Assembly: GCF_900108945.1 (NCBI RefSeq)
Contig: NZ_FNYE01000002.1
Span: 186,001 to 250,000 of the forward strand
Length of the DNA: 64,000 nt
Direction: 5' to 3'
Origin: Paraburkholderia diazotrophica
Lineage (GTDB): Bacteria; Pseudomonadota; Gammaproteobacteria; Burkholderiales; Burkholderiaceae
Positions 36,435 to 44,923 of this stretch are shown piece by piece; the stretch's first letter is position 1; each line of letters starts with the position of its first letter. Under the pieces are notes generated by a model. It saw nothing but the letters and a program-made list of their open reading frames with translations, was not told where the DNA came from and ran no database searches. The position numbers were made by a program, and so were the translations under genes.

Positions 36435-37376
36435 TCAATACCCGCGTGCGATGTCGACGATTCCGCCGATCGGCTCGCCGCGTTTCAACGCGCCGATTTT
36501 CTGCGCAATCTGCACGACGCTTTCTTCGCGCAGCGTCAATGCCGAGATATGCGGCGTGATCGCGATGCGCGGATGTGTCCAGAACGGATGATGCGCCGGC
36601 AGCGGTTCGTCGACGAACACATCGAGCGTCGCGGCCGCGATCTGGCCTTCGTCGAGCGCATCGAGCAGATCCTGTTCGACGAGATGCGCACCGCGTGCGA
36701 TATTGACGAGGTATGCACCGCGCGCGAGCTTCGAAAGGCTGGCCTTGTTCAGCACGCCGTGCGTTTCAGGCGTGTGCGGCAGCAGGTTGACGAGCACCTT
36801 GACTCCGTCGAGGAACGCATCGAACTCCGCATCGCCGGCGAACGTTTCCACGCCATCGATCTGGCGCGCGACGCGGCTGAAGCCGCGCACCGGAAGCCCG
36901 AGCGACACCAGCGTTCGGGCGACATGCGAGCCGAGCACGCCCAGGCCGAGCACGCCGATCGTGAACGTCTCGCGTGGATGCGGATCGAGCACATGCCAGC
37001 GCTGCTCTTTCTGAAGCAGATCGTACTCGTCGAAACGGCGCATGTAGCGCAGCACGGCGTGCGTCACGTATTCCGCCATCTGCTGCGCCATGCCCGTGTC
37101 TTCGAGACGCACGAGTTGCGCGCCGCGCGGCAACGTGCCGGGATACTCTCGTTCGAGTGCAAGAATCGCATCGACGCCGGCGCCCATGTTGAAGATCGCG
37201 CGCAGATCGTTGCGGCCCGCGAGCATTTCACGCGGCGGCCGCCAGACGACTGCGACATCGGCAGGGGCATCGTCGCCCGGTTGCCACTCGCGCAAGTCGA
37301 CATCGGGCAGCGCGCGCGACAGGTCGTGCAGCCAGGCGGCGGTATCGGATTGCGGCGTATAGAACAGGACTTTCAT
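36435..37376 (-). CDS. 2-Hydroxyacid dehydrogenase (glyoxylate/hydroxypyruvate reductase A type)
   Basis: 313 residues. NAD(P)-binding domain with GVLGLGVLGSHVA, and the catalytic triad of the D-2-hydroxyacid dehydrogenases: Arg in VNIARGAHLV, Glu in DVFVDEPLP and His in ITPHISA. The N-terminal MKVLFYTPQSDTAAW and the overall length fit GhrA, which reduces glyoxylate and hydroxypyruvate. Start ATG 37376. It follows a VOC-protein gene by 23 nt on the same strand and is probably cotranscribed. Confidence 0.9.
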   Translation of the reverse strand: MKVLFYTPQSDTAAWLHDLSRALPDVDLREWQPGDDAPADVAVVWRPPREMLAGRNDLRAIFNMGAGVDAILALEREYPGTLPRGAQLVRLEDTGMAQQMAEYVTHAVLRYMRRFDEYDLLQKEQRWHVLDPHPRETFTIGVLGLGVLGSHVARTLVSLGLPVRGFSRVARQIDGVETFAGDAEFDAFLDGVKVLVNLLPHTPETHGVLNKASLSKLARGAYLVNIARGAHLVEQDLLDALDEGQIAAATLDVFVDEPLPAHHPFWTHPRIAITPHISALTLREESVVQIAQKIGALKRGEPIGGIVDIARGY

Positions 37377-37399
37377 GCGTGAGAGGGTGAGCGTTGCCG

Positions 37400-37846
37400 T
37401 CACTTGGCGAACAGCCGGCTGATGTCCGCGAAAGCCTTGAACTCGAGCGCATTGCCGCACGGATCGAGAAAGAACATCGTCGCCTGTTCCCCGACTTCGC
37501 CCTTGAAGCGAATATGCGGCTCGATGATGAACGTCGTGCCCGCCGCGCGGAGCTTTTCCGCGAGCGCATGCCAGTCGTCCATGGTCAGCACGACGCCGAA
37601 GTGACGCACGGGAACATTGTCGCCGTCCACCTGATTGACGCTCTTGTGGCCCGCTTCTTCCGGCGAAAGATGCGCGACCAGTTGGTGGCCGAAGAAATCG
37701 AAGTCGACCCATTCCGGCGAACTGCGGCCTTCCGCGCAGCCGAGCAGATCGCCATAGAACGCGCGCGCGTTCTCGAGGCTCGTGACGGGAAATGCCAGAT
37801 GAAAGGGCTGCAGCGCACGTGGCGTTGCGGACGAAGTCTGCGACAT
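37400..37846 (-). CDS. VOC-family (glyoxalase/dioxygenase-like) protein
   Basis: 148 residues, paired beta-alpha-beta-beta-beta modules of the vicinal oxygen chelate fold. Motifs: [55 protein letters not shown] and [15 protein letters not shown] with the metal-binding His and Glu positions. Substrate unknown. ATG 37846 has aggag 12 nt upstream. Upstream member of the pair with the hydroxyacid dehydrogenase. Confidence 0.88.
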   Translation of the reverse strand: MSQTSSATPRALQPFHLAFPVTSLENARAFYGDLLGCAEGRSSPEWVDFDFFGHQLVAHLSPEEAGHKSVNQVDGDNVPVRHFGVVLTMDDWHALAEKLRAAGTTFIIEPHIRFKGEVGEQATMFFLDPCGNALEFKAFADISRLFAK

Positions 37847-38047
37847 GGGGCCACTCCTCTTATGGATAGGCTTCATTCTACTTTTTCGCCGCCGTTCGCG
37901 CGCGTTCCGGCGGGCGTGAAGCGGGGCCAGCGTCCGAACGCGGGCCGGTGCAGCGCGTGGGGATATGTAAAGCACGAAAAATTGGTTCAAGCGGTCCGTT
38001 GCGCACGCGACAATGATTTCCAGGATTTCGGCGACGAGGAAAGAATC

Positions 38048-38650
38048 ATGTTTTCGTGCACCCGATCGATCTGGCCGCCACGGCTCGTGACCGTGCCGGG
38101 CCTGCATGGCAGCGAGGGCGCGCATTGGCAGAGCTGGCTTGAGCGCCAGTTTTCGCGCTCACTGCGCGTCGAGCAGGCGGATTGGGAAGCGCCGAACCTC
38201 GCCCAGTGGGCCAAGGCCGTGCGCGAACTGCTCGCGAGCGAGCGCGGACCGTTCGTGCTCGCCGCGCACAGCTTCGGGTGTCTTGCGACCGTGCATGCGT
38301 TACTGCAAGGCGTGCACGTGGCCGATATCGCGGGTGTGTTGTTCGTCGCGCCGGCCAGCCCGAAGAAATTCGAGTTCGCGGGGGCGTTCGACGCGCGACG
38401 CCTTGGCGTGCCGTCGATTCTGATCGGCAGCGAGACGGACCCATGGATGCCCGTTGCCGATGCGCGCGAACTGGCGCGGCATCTGGGCAGTGCGTTCGTC
38501 AATCTGGGCGACGCGGGCCACATCAACACAGCGGCGGGCTTTGGACCGTGGCCGCGCGCGAAATACTTTGTGGACACGCTCGCTCATTGCGCCGCGCCGC
38601 TGCGGTTCCGTGACGAAGCGCCGGAGCCGGACTTGCAGGCATCGAACTGA
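38048..38650 (+). CDS. RBBP9/YdeN-family serine hydrolase
   Basis: 200 residues, the small alpha/beta hydrolase family DUF1234/RBBP9. Motifs: [19 protein letters not shown] near the N terminus, nucleophile elbow [16 protein letters not shown] with the acid Asp, and [16 protein letters not shown] with the catalytic His. Probably a cytoplasmic esterase; substrate unknown. Divergent from the VOC gene with a gap of about 200 nt. Confidence 0.9.
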   Translation: MFSCTRSIWPPRLVTVPGLHGSEGAHWQSWLERQFSRSLRVEQADWEAPNLAQWAKAVRELLASERGPFVLAAHSFGCLATVHALLQGVHVADIAGVLFVAPASPKKFEFAGAFDARRLGVPSILIGSETDPWMPVADARELARHLGSAFVNLGDAGHINTAAGFGPWPRAKYFVDTLAHCAAPLRFRDEAPEPDLQASN

Positions 38651-38696
38651 GCGCACTGGGACACGCATGAGCGCGGCGGGCGCAGTGCCGCTGCGC

Positions 38697-38927
38697 TCAG
38701 ATCCAGTGGAAGCCTTTGGCGAGGATTCCGGCGAGCGCGAAGTTCGCGGCCCACAACAGACGGAACTCGGTGCGCATGGAGGATTCCAGCGCGCTGAAAC
38801 GCGCATCCATCTTCGCTTCGAACAGGCGGAAGCGTTCATCCACATAGACCTTCAGCTCGCGCACTTCACGCTTGAGGTCTTCGAGGTCCTGGAGAATGTG
38901 TTCGATCGTCGTTTCAGCCCGAGTCAT
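38697..38927 (-). CDS. Small coiled-coil protein with C-terminal membrane tail
   Basis: 76 residues. Residues 1-55 (MTRAETTIEHILQDLEDLKREVRELKVYVDERF..) form a coiled coil with heptads of Leu, Ile and Val, and the tail LLWAANFALAGILAKGFHWI is a short hydrophobic helix. The likely start ATG 38927 has ggagg 5 nt upstream; in-frame ATG at 38939 and earlier (39011) give extensions that do not look helical. Function unknown; the shape suggests a tail-anchored membrane-associated oligomer, as in many DUF1640-like proteins (inference). Confidence 0.65.
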   Translation of the reverse strand: MTRAETTIEHILQDLEDLKREVRELKVYVDERFRLFEAKMDARFSALESSMRTEFRLLWAANFALAGILAKGFHWI

Positions 38928-39250
38928 TCGTGCCTCCATGTTGATACCGCCGTGAATCAGGCGAAGCGCGTGGAAGTGGCGCTTCGCGACAGGTTTTTCC
39001 ATCGTTTCCATTCGCATCATCCTAAGCAAATTCCTTCCTACGCAGGGTTTTGTTTGATCAGACACTCGACAGACCGACGAGTGCAAGTTGTGCCGCAGCG
39101 TGGCAATCCACGATTCACGAGCCACTCTGTGAACCGATCGTACGTGCAATCGACGTGTCGGAAAACCTGGCCGGAAGGCGTAGGAATCGCTCTCGGTATG
39201 TCCTAAAGTCGTGCGCCGGGTCGCGGTTTTTCTTGAACGCGAGAACAACG

Positions 39251-39284
39251 AAAAAAGCCGCTTCGATTATGCGAAGCGGCTTTT
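39251..39284. terminator. Bidirectional terminator
   Basis: Perfect arms GCCGCTTCG / CGAAGCGGC (39257-39265 and 39272-39280), loop ATTATG, with an A6 tract before (39251-39256) and TTTT after (39281-39284). It ends the minus-strand biotin operon, and could also act on plus-strand transcripts. Confidence 0.85.
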
Positions 39285-39317
39285 CCTGAATGATGCAGTT
39301 CAATCGCGCCGGCTAAT

Positions 39318-39401
39318 GGGCACAGACCCGAGGGCACAGACCCGAGGGCACAGACCCGAGGGCACAGACCCGAGGGCACAGACCCGAGGGCACAGACCCG
39401 A
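39318..39401. repeat. Perfect 14-bp tandem repeat, six copies
   Basis: Exact copies of GGGCACAGACCCGA at 39318, 39332, 39346, 39360, 39374 and 39388, 84 bp in all. The array begins 3 nt after the bioB stop codon and precedes the operon terminator. The absence of any mismatch suggests recent expansion. Confidence 0.97.
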
Positions 39402-39404
39402 CGT

Positions 39405-40463
39405 TCAATGCCCGTCGCAACCATGCTCGCATCCGCTGCGTTCGAGCGGCATCTGCTGCGCGGCTTCCGCGCGAATGCCGAGCCGTTCCAGCAGCTTGCG
39501 GTCGGCTTCCGCCTGCGGGTTGCTGGTCGTCAGCAACTGATCGCCATAGAAAATCGAGTTCGCGCCGGCGAGAAAGCACATCGCCTGCAGCGCTTCGTCC
39601 ATCTGCTCGCGGCCTGCGGACAGGCGCACCATCGCGCGCGGCATCGTGATGCGCGCGACGGCGATCGTGCGCACGAATTCGAACGGATCGAGCGCTTCCG
39701 TGCCCGTGAGCGGCGTGCCTTCGACCTGCACGAGATTGTTGATCGGCACCGATTCCGGATACGGCTCCATGTTCGCGAGCTGCGCGATCAGGCCCGCGCG
39801 TTCGCGGCGCGATTCGCCCATGCCGACGATTCCGCCGCAGCACACGTTGATGCCCGCGTCGCGCACGCGCTCGAGCGTCTCCAGTCGATCCTGATAGGTG
39901 CGCGTCGAGATGATCTGGCCGTAGAACTCCGGCGACGTATCGAGATTATGGTTGTAGTAGTCGAGCCCCGCCTCGCGCAGACCTTGCGCCTGATGTGTTT
40001 CGAGCATGCCGAGCGTCACGCAGGTTTCGAGGCCCATCCCTTTCACGCCGCGAATCATGTCCTTGATCGGTTCGAGGTGGCGGTCCTTCGGATTGCGCCA
40101 CGCGGCGCCCATGCAGAAGCGCGTCGCGCCGTTTTCCTTCGCCACGCGCGCGGCCGCCAGCACGTCTTCGACGTCCATCAGCTTTTCGGCCGTCAGTCCC
40201 GTATCGTGATGCACGGATTGCGGGCAGTACGCGCAATCTTCCTCGCAGCCACCCGTCTTGATCGACAGCAGCGTGGACAGCTGCACGGTGTTCGCATCGA
40301 AGTGCTCGCGATGCACCTGTTGGGCGCGGAACAGCAGATCGTTGAACGGCAGTTCGTACAGCGCGACGACATCCGCGACGCGCCAGCGCGCGGCGGCTGA
40401 GTCAGCGGCGGCCGCTGCCTGAGACGGCGTGACGGGCAGAGGGGCGGTGTTGATATGGCTCAT
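39405..40463 (-). CDS. bioB: Biotin synthase
   Basis: 352 residues, radical-SAM enzyme. The [4Fe-4S]-SAM motif C-x3-C-x2-C is at Cys73, Cys77, Cys80 ([13 protein letters not shown]), with further BioB signatures [33 protein letters not shown] and [16 protein letters not shown]. It inserts sulfur into dethiobiotin. Start ATG 40463 with aaggatgg just before; ATG 40472 is an alternative. Last gene of bioAFDB, 37 nt after bioD, and the minisatellite follows its stop. Confidence 0.97.
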   Translation of the reverse strand: MSHINTAPLPVTPSQAAAAADSAAARWRVADVVALYELPFNDLLFRAQQVHREHFDANTVQLSTLLSIKTGGCEEDCAYCPQSVHHDTGLTAEKLMDVEDVLAAARVAKENGATRFCMGAAWRNPKDRHLEPIKDMIRGVKGMGLETCVTLGMLETHQAQGLREAGLDYYNHNLDTSPEFYGQIISTRTYQDRLETLERVRDAGINVCCGGIVGMGESRRERAGLIAQLANMEPYPESVPINNLVQVEGTPLTGTEALDPFEFVRTIAVARITMPRAMVRLSAGREQMDEALQAMCFLAGANSIFYGDQLLTTSNPQAEADRKLLERLGIRAEAAQQMPLERSGCEHGCDGH

Positions 40464-40500
40464 GGGGTCCATCCTTGATGATTCGTTTTTTCGAAGACCT

Positions 40501-41220
40501 TCAGCGCTGCGCGGCACGCAGCGTCTGCAACAGTCGGGCGGTGTCGAGATGCGTCGCGGCGATGTCCGGCGACGCAGGGCTCAGATGCGGCACGCTGCCG
40601 AGCAGCGGCGCGCGGTATTGGCGGTCGAGCCGCTCGCGGATCGCGGCGATGTTCTCGTCGGCGAATTGCATTGCGGGATCGACGCGGTTCGCGACCCAGC
40701 CCGCGATGGGCAGTCCGCGCGCGACGATCGCTTCCGCCGTCAGCAGCGCATGGCTGATGCAGCCGAGCCGCATGCCCACCACGAGCACCACGGGCAGATT
40801 CAACGCGACGGCGAGATCGGCGGTATCGTGTGCATCGGTGAGCGGCACGCGAAAGCCGCCGACGCCTTCCACGACGACGACATCGGCCATTTGTACCGCC
40901 GCGTGGTGCGCATCGACGATGCGCGTGATGTCGAGCGTGACGTTTTCCTGCACGGCGGCGATGTGCGGCGCGGCCGGTTCCTTCAACATGAACGGCGTGC
41001 GGATGTCGGGCGGCAGCAGCACGTTCGCGGCGGCATCCAGCTGATCGGCGTCTTCGTTGTGCAGCACGCCGTCCGCCATCGAGGCGCCCGCTGCAACAGG
41101 CTTCATCGCGGCTGCGCGCAAGCCGTCGCGTGCGAAGCCGCGCAGCAGCGCCGCCGACACCAGCGTCTTGCCGATTTCCGTATCGGTGCCCGTCACGAAG
41201 AGAGACAGTGCGCGGCTCAT
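40501..41220 (-). CDS. bioD: Dethiobiotin synthetase
   Basis: 239 residues. P-loop GTDTEIGKT at 11-19 and [18 protein letters not shown] motifs identify BioD, which closes the ureido ring of dethiobiotin using ATP and CO2. ATG 41220 overlaps the bioF stop by 4 nt. Third gene of the biotin operon. The larger open frame continuing upstream to 42462 is Arg-rich noise antiparallel in frame to bioF. Confidence 0.95.
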   Translation of the reverse strand: MSRALSLFVTGTDTEIGKTLVSAALLRGFARDGLRAAAMKPVAAGASMADGVLHNEDADQLDAAANVLLPPDIRTPFMLKEPAAPHIAAVQENVTLDITRIVDAHHAAVQMADVVVVEGVGGFRVPLTDAHDTADLAVALNLPVVLVVGMRLGCISHALLTAEAIVARGLPIAGWVANRVDPAMQFADENIAAIRERLDRQYRAPLLGSVPHLSPASPDIAATHLDTARLLQTLRAAQR

Positions 41221-42401
41221 GCGAGTGTTTCCGCCGTCTTCATCAACGCATGTTCGAGCTGATCGAGGTCGCTGTGCGAATGCGCCGCCGACAGCGAAAT
41301 GCGCAGACGCGACGTGCCTTCGGGCACTGTCGGCGGACGGATCGCAGGCACCCAGAGATTCGCGCGATCGAGCGACGCGGCCACATCGAGCGTCGCCTCG
41401 TTCGCGCCGATCACGAGCGGCTGCACGGCCGTCTGCGAATCGACGGGAAGCCACGGCGTGCGCTTGAGCATCTCGCGCGTGCGTTCGATCAGCGAGCGCA
41501 GATGCGCGCGGCGCTGGTCGCCCTCGACGCCTTCGATGATACGCAGGCTCGCCGACACGGTATGCGCGGCAGCGGGCACCGATGCCGTCGTGAAGATATA
41601 CGGCCGCGCGCGCTGCACGAGCCATTCGATCACCGTTTCGTGCGCGACGATGAACGCGCCCGACACGCCCGCCGCCTTGCCGAGCGTGCCGATCGAGATC
41701 AGATGCGGTGAGCGCAGCGCGGCCTCGGCGACGGCGCCGCGTCCTTGCGGACCCAGCACGCCGAAGCCGTGCGCATCGTCGACGACGAGCCACGCGCCAT
41801 GTTCTTCCGCGAGTTCGAGCAGACGCGCGAGCGGCGCAACGTCGCCGTCCATGCTGAACACGGTGTCGGTGACGATCAGCTTGACGGCGGCGTCCGACGC
41901 ATCGAGCATTGCGCTCAATGCTTCGGCGTCCGCGTGCGGATAGATCTGGATCTCGGCGCGGGAGAGGCGTGCGCCGTCGATCAGCGACGCGTGATTGAGC
42001 GCGTCGGAGAACAGCGCCGTGCCGCGTCCGGCGAGCGCCGTGAGCGTCGCGAGATTCGCCATATAGCCGGTGCTGAAGTACAGCGCGCGCGGACTGTCGA
42101 CGAAGCCGCCCGCGAAGGCCGCGAGATCGTCTTCGACTTGCGCGTGCGCGCGCGAGTGGCCGCCCAGCAGATGCGACCCGCCGCTGCCCGCGCCGTAGCG
42201 GCGCGCGCCTTCCGTCATCGCGGCGACGAGCAGCGGATGCGCGGCGAGCCCGAGATAGTCGTTGCTCGCGAAGCCGATCATGTCGCGGCCGTCGACGGTC
42301 ATGTGCGCGGAGCACGGCGAGTCGATGGTACGGCGGCGACGGCGCAGGCCAAGCGCGTCGATATCCTTCAGCCCTTGTTCGAGCGTGTCGAGCAACTGCA
42401 T
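41217..42401 (-). CDS. bioF: 8-amino-7-oxononanoate synthase
   Basis: 394 residues, PLP-dependent acyltransferase. Motifs: [53 protein letters not shown] and the PLP lysine in [12 protein letters not shown]. It condenses pimeloyl thioester with alanine. ATG 42401 shares one base with the bioA stop (TGATG), and its stop overlaps bioD by 4 nt. Confidence 0.96.
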   Translation of the reverse strand: MQLLDTLEQGLKDIDALGLRRRRRTIDSPCSAHMTVDGRDMIGFASNDYLGLAAHPLLVAAMTEGARRYGAGSGGSHLLGGHSRAHAQVEDDLAAFAGGFVDSPRALYFSTGYMANLATLTALAGRGTALFSDALNHASLIDGARLSRAEIQIYPHADAEALSAMLDASDAAVKLIVTDTVFSMDGDVAPLARLLELAEEHGAWLVVDDAHGFGVLGPQGRGAVAEAALRSPHLISIGTLGKAAGVSGAFIVAHETVIEWLVQRARPYIFTTASVPAAAHTVSASLRIIEGVEGDQRRAHLRSLIERTREMLKRTPWLPVDSQTAVQPLVIGANEATLDVAASLDRANLWVPAIRPPTVPEGTSRLRISLSAAHSHSDLDQLEHALMKTAETLA

Positions 42402-43747
42402 CAGCGCGCCTCCGCCAAGGTCGCTTCGAAGGCCGCGCGCGTGCGTTCGGCGAGCAGCGCAATTTCTTCTTCGTCGAGGATGTACGGCGGCATCAGATAC
42501 ACCGTCGTGCCGATCGGGCGCAGCAGCAGTTCGCGCTTCAGCGCGTTTTCGAAGAAGCGGCGTGAGAACGTCCTGGCGGCGTGGGTGTCGTCGATTTCGG
42601 CATCGAACGCGATGATCGTGCCGCGCTGACGCAGATTGCGCACATGCGCATGCTGCGCGAGCGGTTCGAGCGCCGCACGCAGCGCGGCCGACTTCGTTGC
42701 GTTCGCGCCGAGCACGTTATCGGCGACGAACAGATCGAGTGTCGCGAGCGCCGCGCGGCACGCGAGCGGATTGCCCGTGTACGAATGCGAATGCAGGAAG
42801 CCGCGCGTGGTGTCGTCGTCGTAGAAGGCCGCGAAGATTTCGTCGCGCGACAGCACGATCGACAATGGCAGATAGCCGCCGCTGATTCCTTTTGACAGGC
42901 ACAGGAAATCCGGCCACACGTGCGCCTGTTCGCACGCGAAGAAGGTGCCCGTGCGTCCGCAGCCGACGGCAATTTCATCGGCGATCAGATGCACGCCATA
43001 GCGGTCGCACAACGCGCGCAAGCCCGCGATGTACGACGGGTCGTGCATCGCCATGCCCGCCGCGCACTGCACGAGCGGTTCGACGATCAATGCGGCGATG
43101 TTGTTCGAGCGCGCTTCGAACAGCGAGCGCACGTCTTCGAGCGCGCGTTGTGCGACGTCTGCGGCCGTTTCATCGTCGCGCGCGAAACGCGCATCCGGTG
43201 ACGCGACGACATGCGCGTTGCGGATCAGCGGATCGTACGCATCCTTGAAGAGCGCGACATCCGTGACGCCGAGCGCGCCGATCGTCTCGCCGTGATAGCT
43301 GTTCGCGACGCAGACGAACTCGCGCTTGTAGTCGTAGCCGCGATTGCGCCACGAGTGGAAGCTCATCTTGAGCGCGATCTCGACGGCCGACGCGCCATCG
43401 GACGCGAAGAACGCGTGACCGAGCGTATTCTGTGTGAGCGCGCCGAGACGTTCGGCCAGCTCGATGGCGGGCTCGTGCGTGCAGCCGGCGAGCATCACGT
43501 GCTCGAGCGTGTCGAGCTGATCTCTCAGCGCGGCGTTGATGCGCGGGTTCGCGTGGCCGAACAGGTTGACCCACCACGAACTGATCGCGTCGAGATAGCG
43601 ATGTCCGTCGCGATCGTAAAGCCACGCGCCGGCGCCACGCGAAACGGGCACGAGCGGATAGCGCTCGTGATGTTTCATCTGCGTGCAGGGATGCCACACG
43701 GCGCGCAGGCTGCGGGCGACCCAGTCTTCCGTTACTTGTGTATTCAA
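42401..43747 (-). CDS. bioA: Adenosylmethionine-8-amino-7-oxononanoate aminotransferase
   Basis: 448 residues, class-III PLP aminotransferase. Motifs: [14 protein letters not shown] at the N terminus, [56 protein letters not shown] and the PLP lysine in [15 protein letters not shown]. It uses SAM as amino donor. The start is set at TTG 43747, because GGAG lies 5 nt upstream (43753-43756) and ATG 43762 lacks any ribosome site; ATG 43762 would add five residues. First gene of bioAFDB. Confidence 0.93.
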   Translation of the reverse strand: MNTQVTEDWVARSLRAVWHPCTQMKHHERYPLVPVSRGAGAWLYDRDGHRYLDAISSWWVNLFGHANPRINAALRDQLDTLEHVMLAGCTHEPAIELAERLGALTQNTLGHAFFASDGASAVEIALKMSFHSWRNRGYDYKREFVCVANSYHGETIGALGVTDVALFKDAYDPLIRNAHVVASPDARFARDDETAADVAQRALEDVRSLFEARSNNIAALIVEPLVQCAAGMAMHDPSYIAGLRALCDRYGVHLIADEIAVGCGRTGTFFACEQAHVWPDFLCLSKGISGGYLPLSIVLSRDEIFAAFYDDDTTRGFLHSHSYTGNPLACRAALATLDLFVADNVLGANATKSAALRAALEPLAQHAHVRNLRQRGTIIAFDAEIDDTHAARTFSRRFFENALKRELLLRPIGTTVYLMPPYILDEEEIALLAERTRAAFEATLAEAR

Positions 43748-43762
43748 AACAACTCCGACCAT

Positions 43763-44614
43763 GAACCGGGCAAGGCGCGGGCGTTGGGCGCGGCGCGTCT
43801 CGCGTGTCGGTCATGCAAATGCTGCTGGCGAATCGGGACGGTGAACGTCCGCCTTGAATCCGGCGACGGGAACATGCGGCGGCATCGTCGGTGCTCGACG
43901 ATCGCGGGCGTCCTGGGCACGCCGGATGTGCTGTCGCCGCGACGCGTGGCACCCGTTCGCGGTGCCTCGACGGTGCGCTTCCTTGCGACAGCGGGAGTGA
44001 GATTAGCGCGATATCCGCTGCGATGCACTATCGGAAAACACCGTGTTTTCAAGGGTGCGCGCGCGATTTTCCGTGGTTGGCGACAACTCGCAGCCATTCC
44101 GTCAGAAAGTCCGCAGAAGACCGTAGATGACGACGGCAAAGTCTTAGCGCCCCTGCGAAAAAAATCCCGGCTGCGTCAGTGCATTTTTTGCCGGTGTCGC
44201 GGAATACGGTAGAAGGTGCGCACGTTAATGAGCCTATGGTCAGGCGGAGATATCCGGAATGCTGACGATCTGCGCCTTTTGTCCCGTCGACGGTCTTCCG
44301 GATCGAGTCGCCAAGGCGTTCTTCCGCGTGTGGACGAATATCGTGTGAAGTTAATCCGCACCTAAATTCTTGCGAGGGATAGCGCACATAAGCGGCTGTA
44401 AGCGATACCTATCATTTTGCTTACGCTGTTGTAAGCAGGCTAGTGGTTCGCGGTGCTGTCATGGGGGCTTCATGCACGCATGAGAACGGCAGCGCGACCG
44501 GTACGCGGCGATCACCCAGCCGTCGACGACCACGGGGGAGCAGTCCGCTCCAAATACTCGCCGATGCCTCGACGCATCGCGCGTGCAGACGACTTCGCAA
44601 TATTGGGAGCACCG
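43763..44614. other. Long intergenic region before the acyl carrier protein
   Basis: About 850 bases between divergent bioA and the ACP gene, the longest gap in the window. The bioA promoter and a BirA-type operator would be expected on the left, but none was recognised. From about 44340 to 44440 the DNA is AT-richer and carries the GTAAGC repeats. Short frames have no family features. Confidence 0.5.
44397..44436. promoter_or_regulatory. GTAAGC repeat cluster upstream of the ACP/hydrolase genes
   Basis: TGTAAGC (44397-44403) followed by the palindrome GCTTAC-N6-GTAAGC (44419-44436), three copies of one half-site within 40 bp, about 180-220 nt before the ACP start. Spaced repeated half-sites suggest binding of a dimeric or oligomeric regulator; the regulator is unknown. 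Confidence 0.5.
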
Positions 44615-44887
44615 ATGAAGACAACTTTGCGCCGCATCCTTGCGCGAACGGGATGCCTCGATGTTTCCGTCGAAACGCTTGGCGATGGTGACGACCTCTA
44701 CGAAGCGGGGCTGTCGTCGATGGGAGCCGTGCGGTTGATGCTGGAAGTCGAAGAGGTGTTCGGCGTTCAGATACCCGCGCAAGCGATATCGCGCGAGCTG
44801 TTCCAGAGCATCGGCGCGCTGGCCGATGAACTCGGCCGCCTGTTGCCGAAAACCTCACGCGAGCAGGCGGCCGTTCATGGCCGCTGA
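44615..44887 (+). CDS. Acyl carrier protein-like protein
   Basis: 90 residues, acidic four-helix pattern. Phosphopantetheine site in YEAGLSSMGAVRLMLEVEEVFGVQIP: Ser35 takes the place of the attachment serine and Ser34 replaces the usual Asp of DSL/DSM. The rest (RELFQSIGALADELGRLL) fits ACP helix IV. Start ATG 44615 with gggagc 6 nt upstream. It is not the fatty acid synthase AcpP (different context and sequence); it lies 36 nt before the double hydrolase and is probably dedicated to it. It resembles ACPs of exosortase/exopolysaccharide gene sets (inference). Confidence 0.88.
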   Translation: MKTTLRRILARTGCLDVSVETLGDGDDLYEAGLSSMGAVRLMLEVEEVFGVQIPAQAISRELFQSIGALADELGRLLPKTSREQAAVHGR

Positions 44888-44923
44888 CGCAGATGTTCGC
44901 CTCTCTCCCTCGCGACGGACGAC

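Noticed and set aside
39318-39401. CRISPR array
   Set aside because: The repeats are 14 bp and directly adjacent with no spacers, and no cas genes are present.
39203-39424. 73-residue repeat protein read from the minisatellite (CALGSVPSGLCPRV..)
   Set aside because: It is only the translated 14-bp repeat; no ribosome site and it overlaps the bioB end.
41221-42462. N-terminal extension of bioD to 42462 (653 residues)
   Set aside because: The extension is an Arg-rich out-of-frame reading of bioF; BioD begins at its standard [19 protein letters not shown] start.
43763-44387. Hidden gene between bioA and the acyl carrier protein
   Set aside because: All frames there are short, Arg/Ser-rich and without known motifs.
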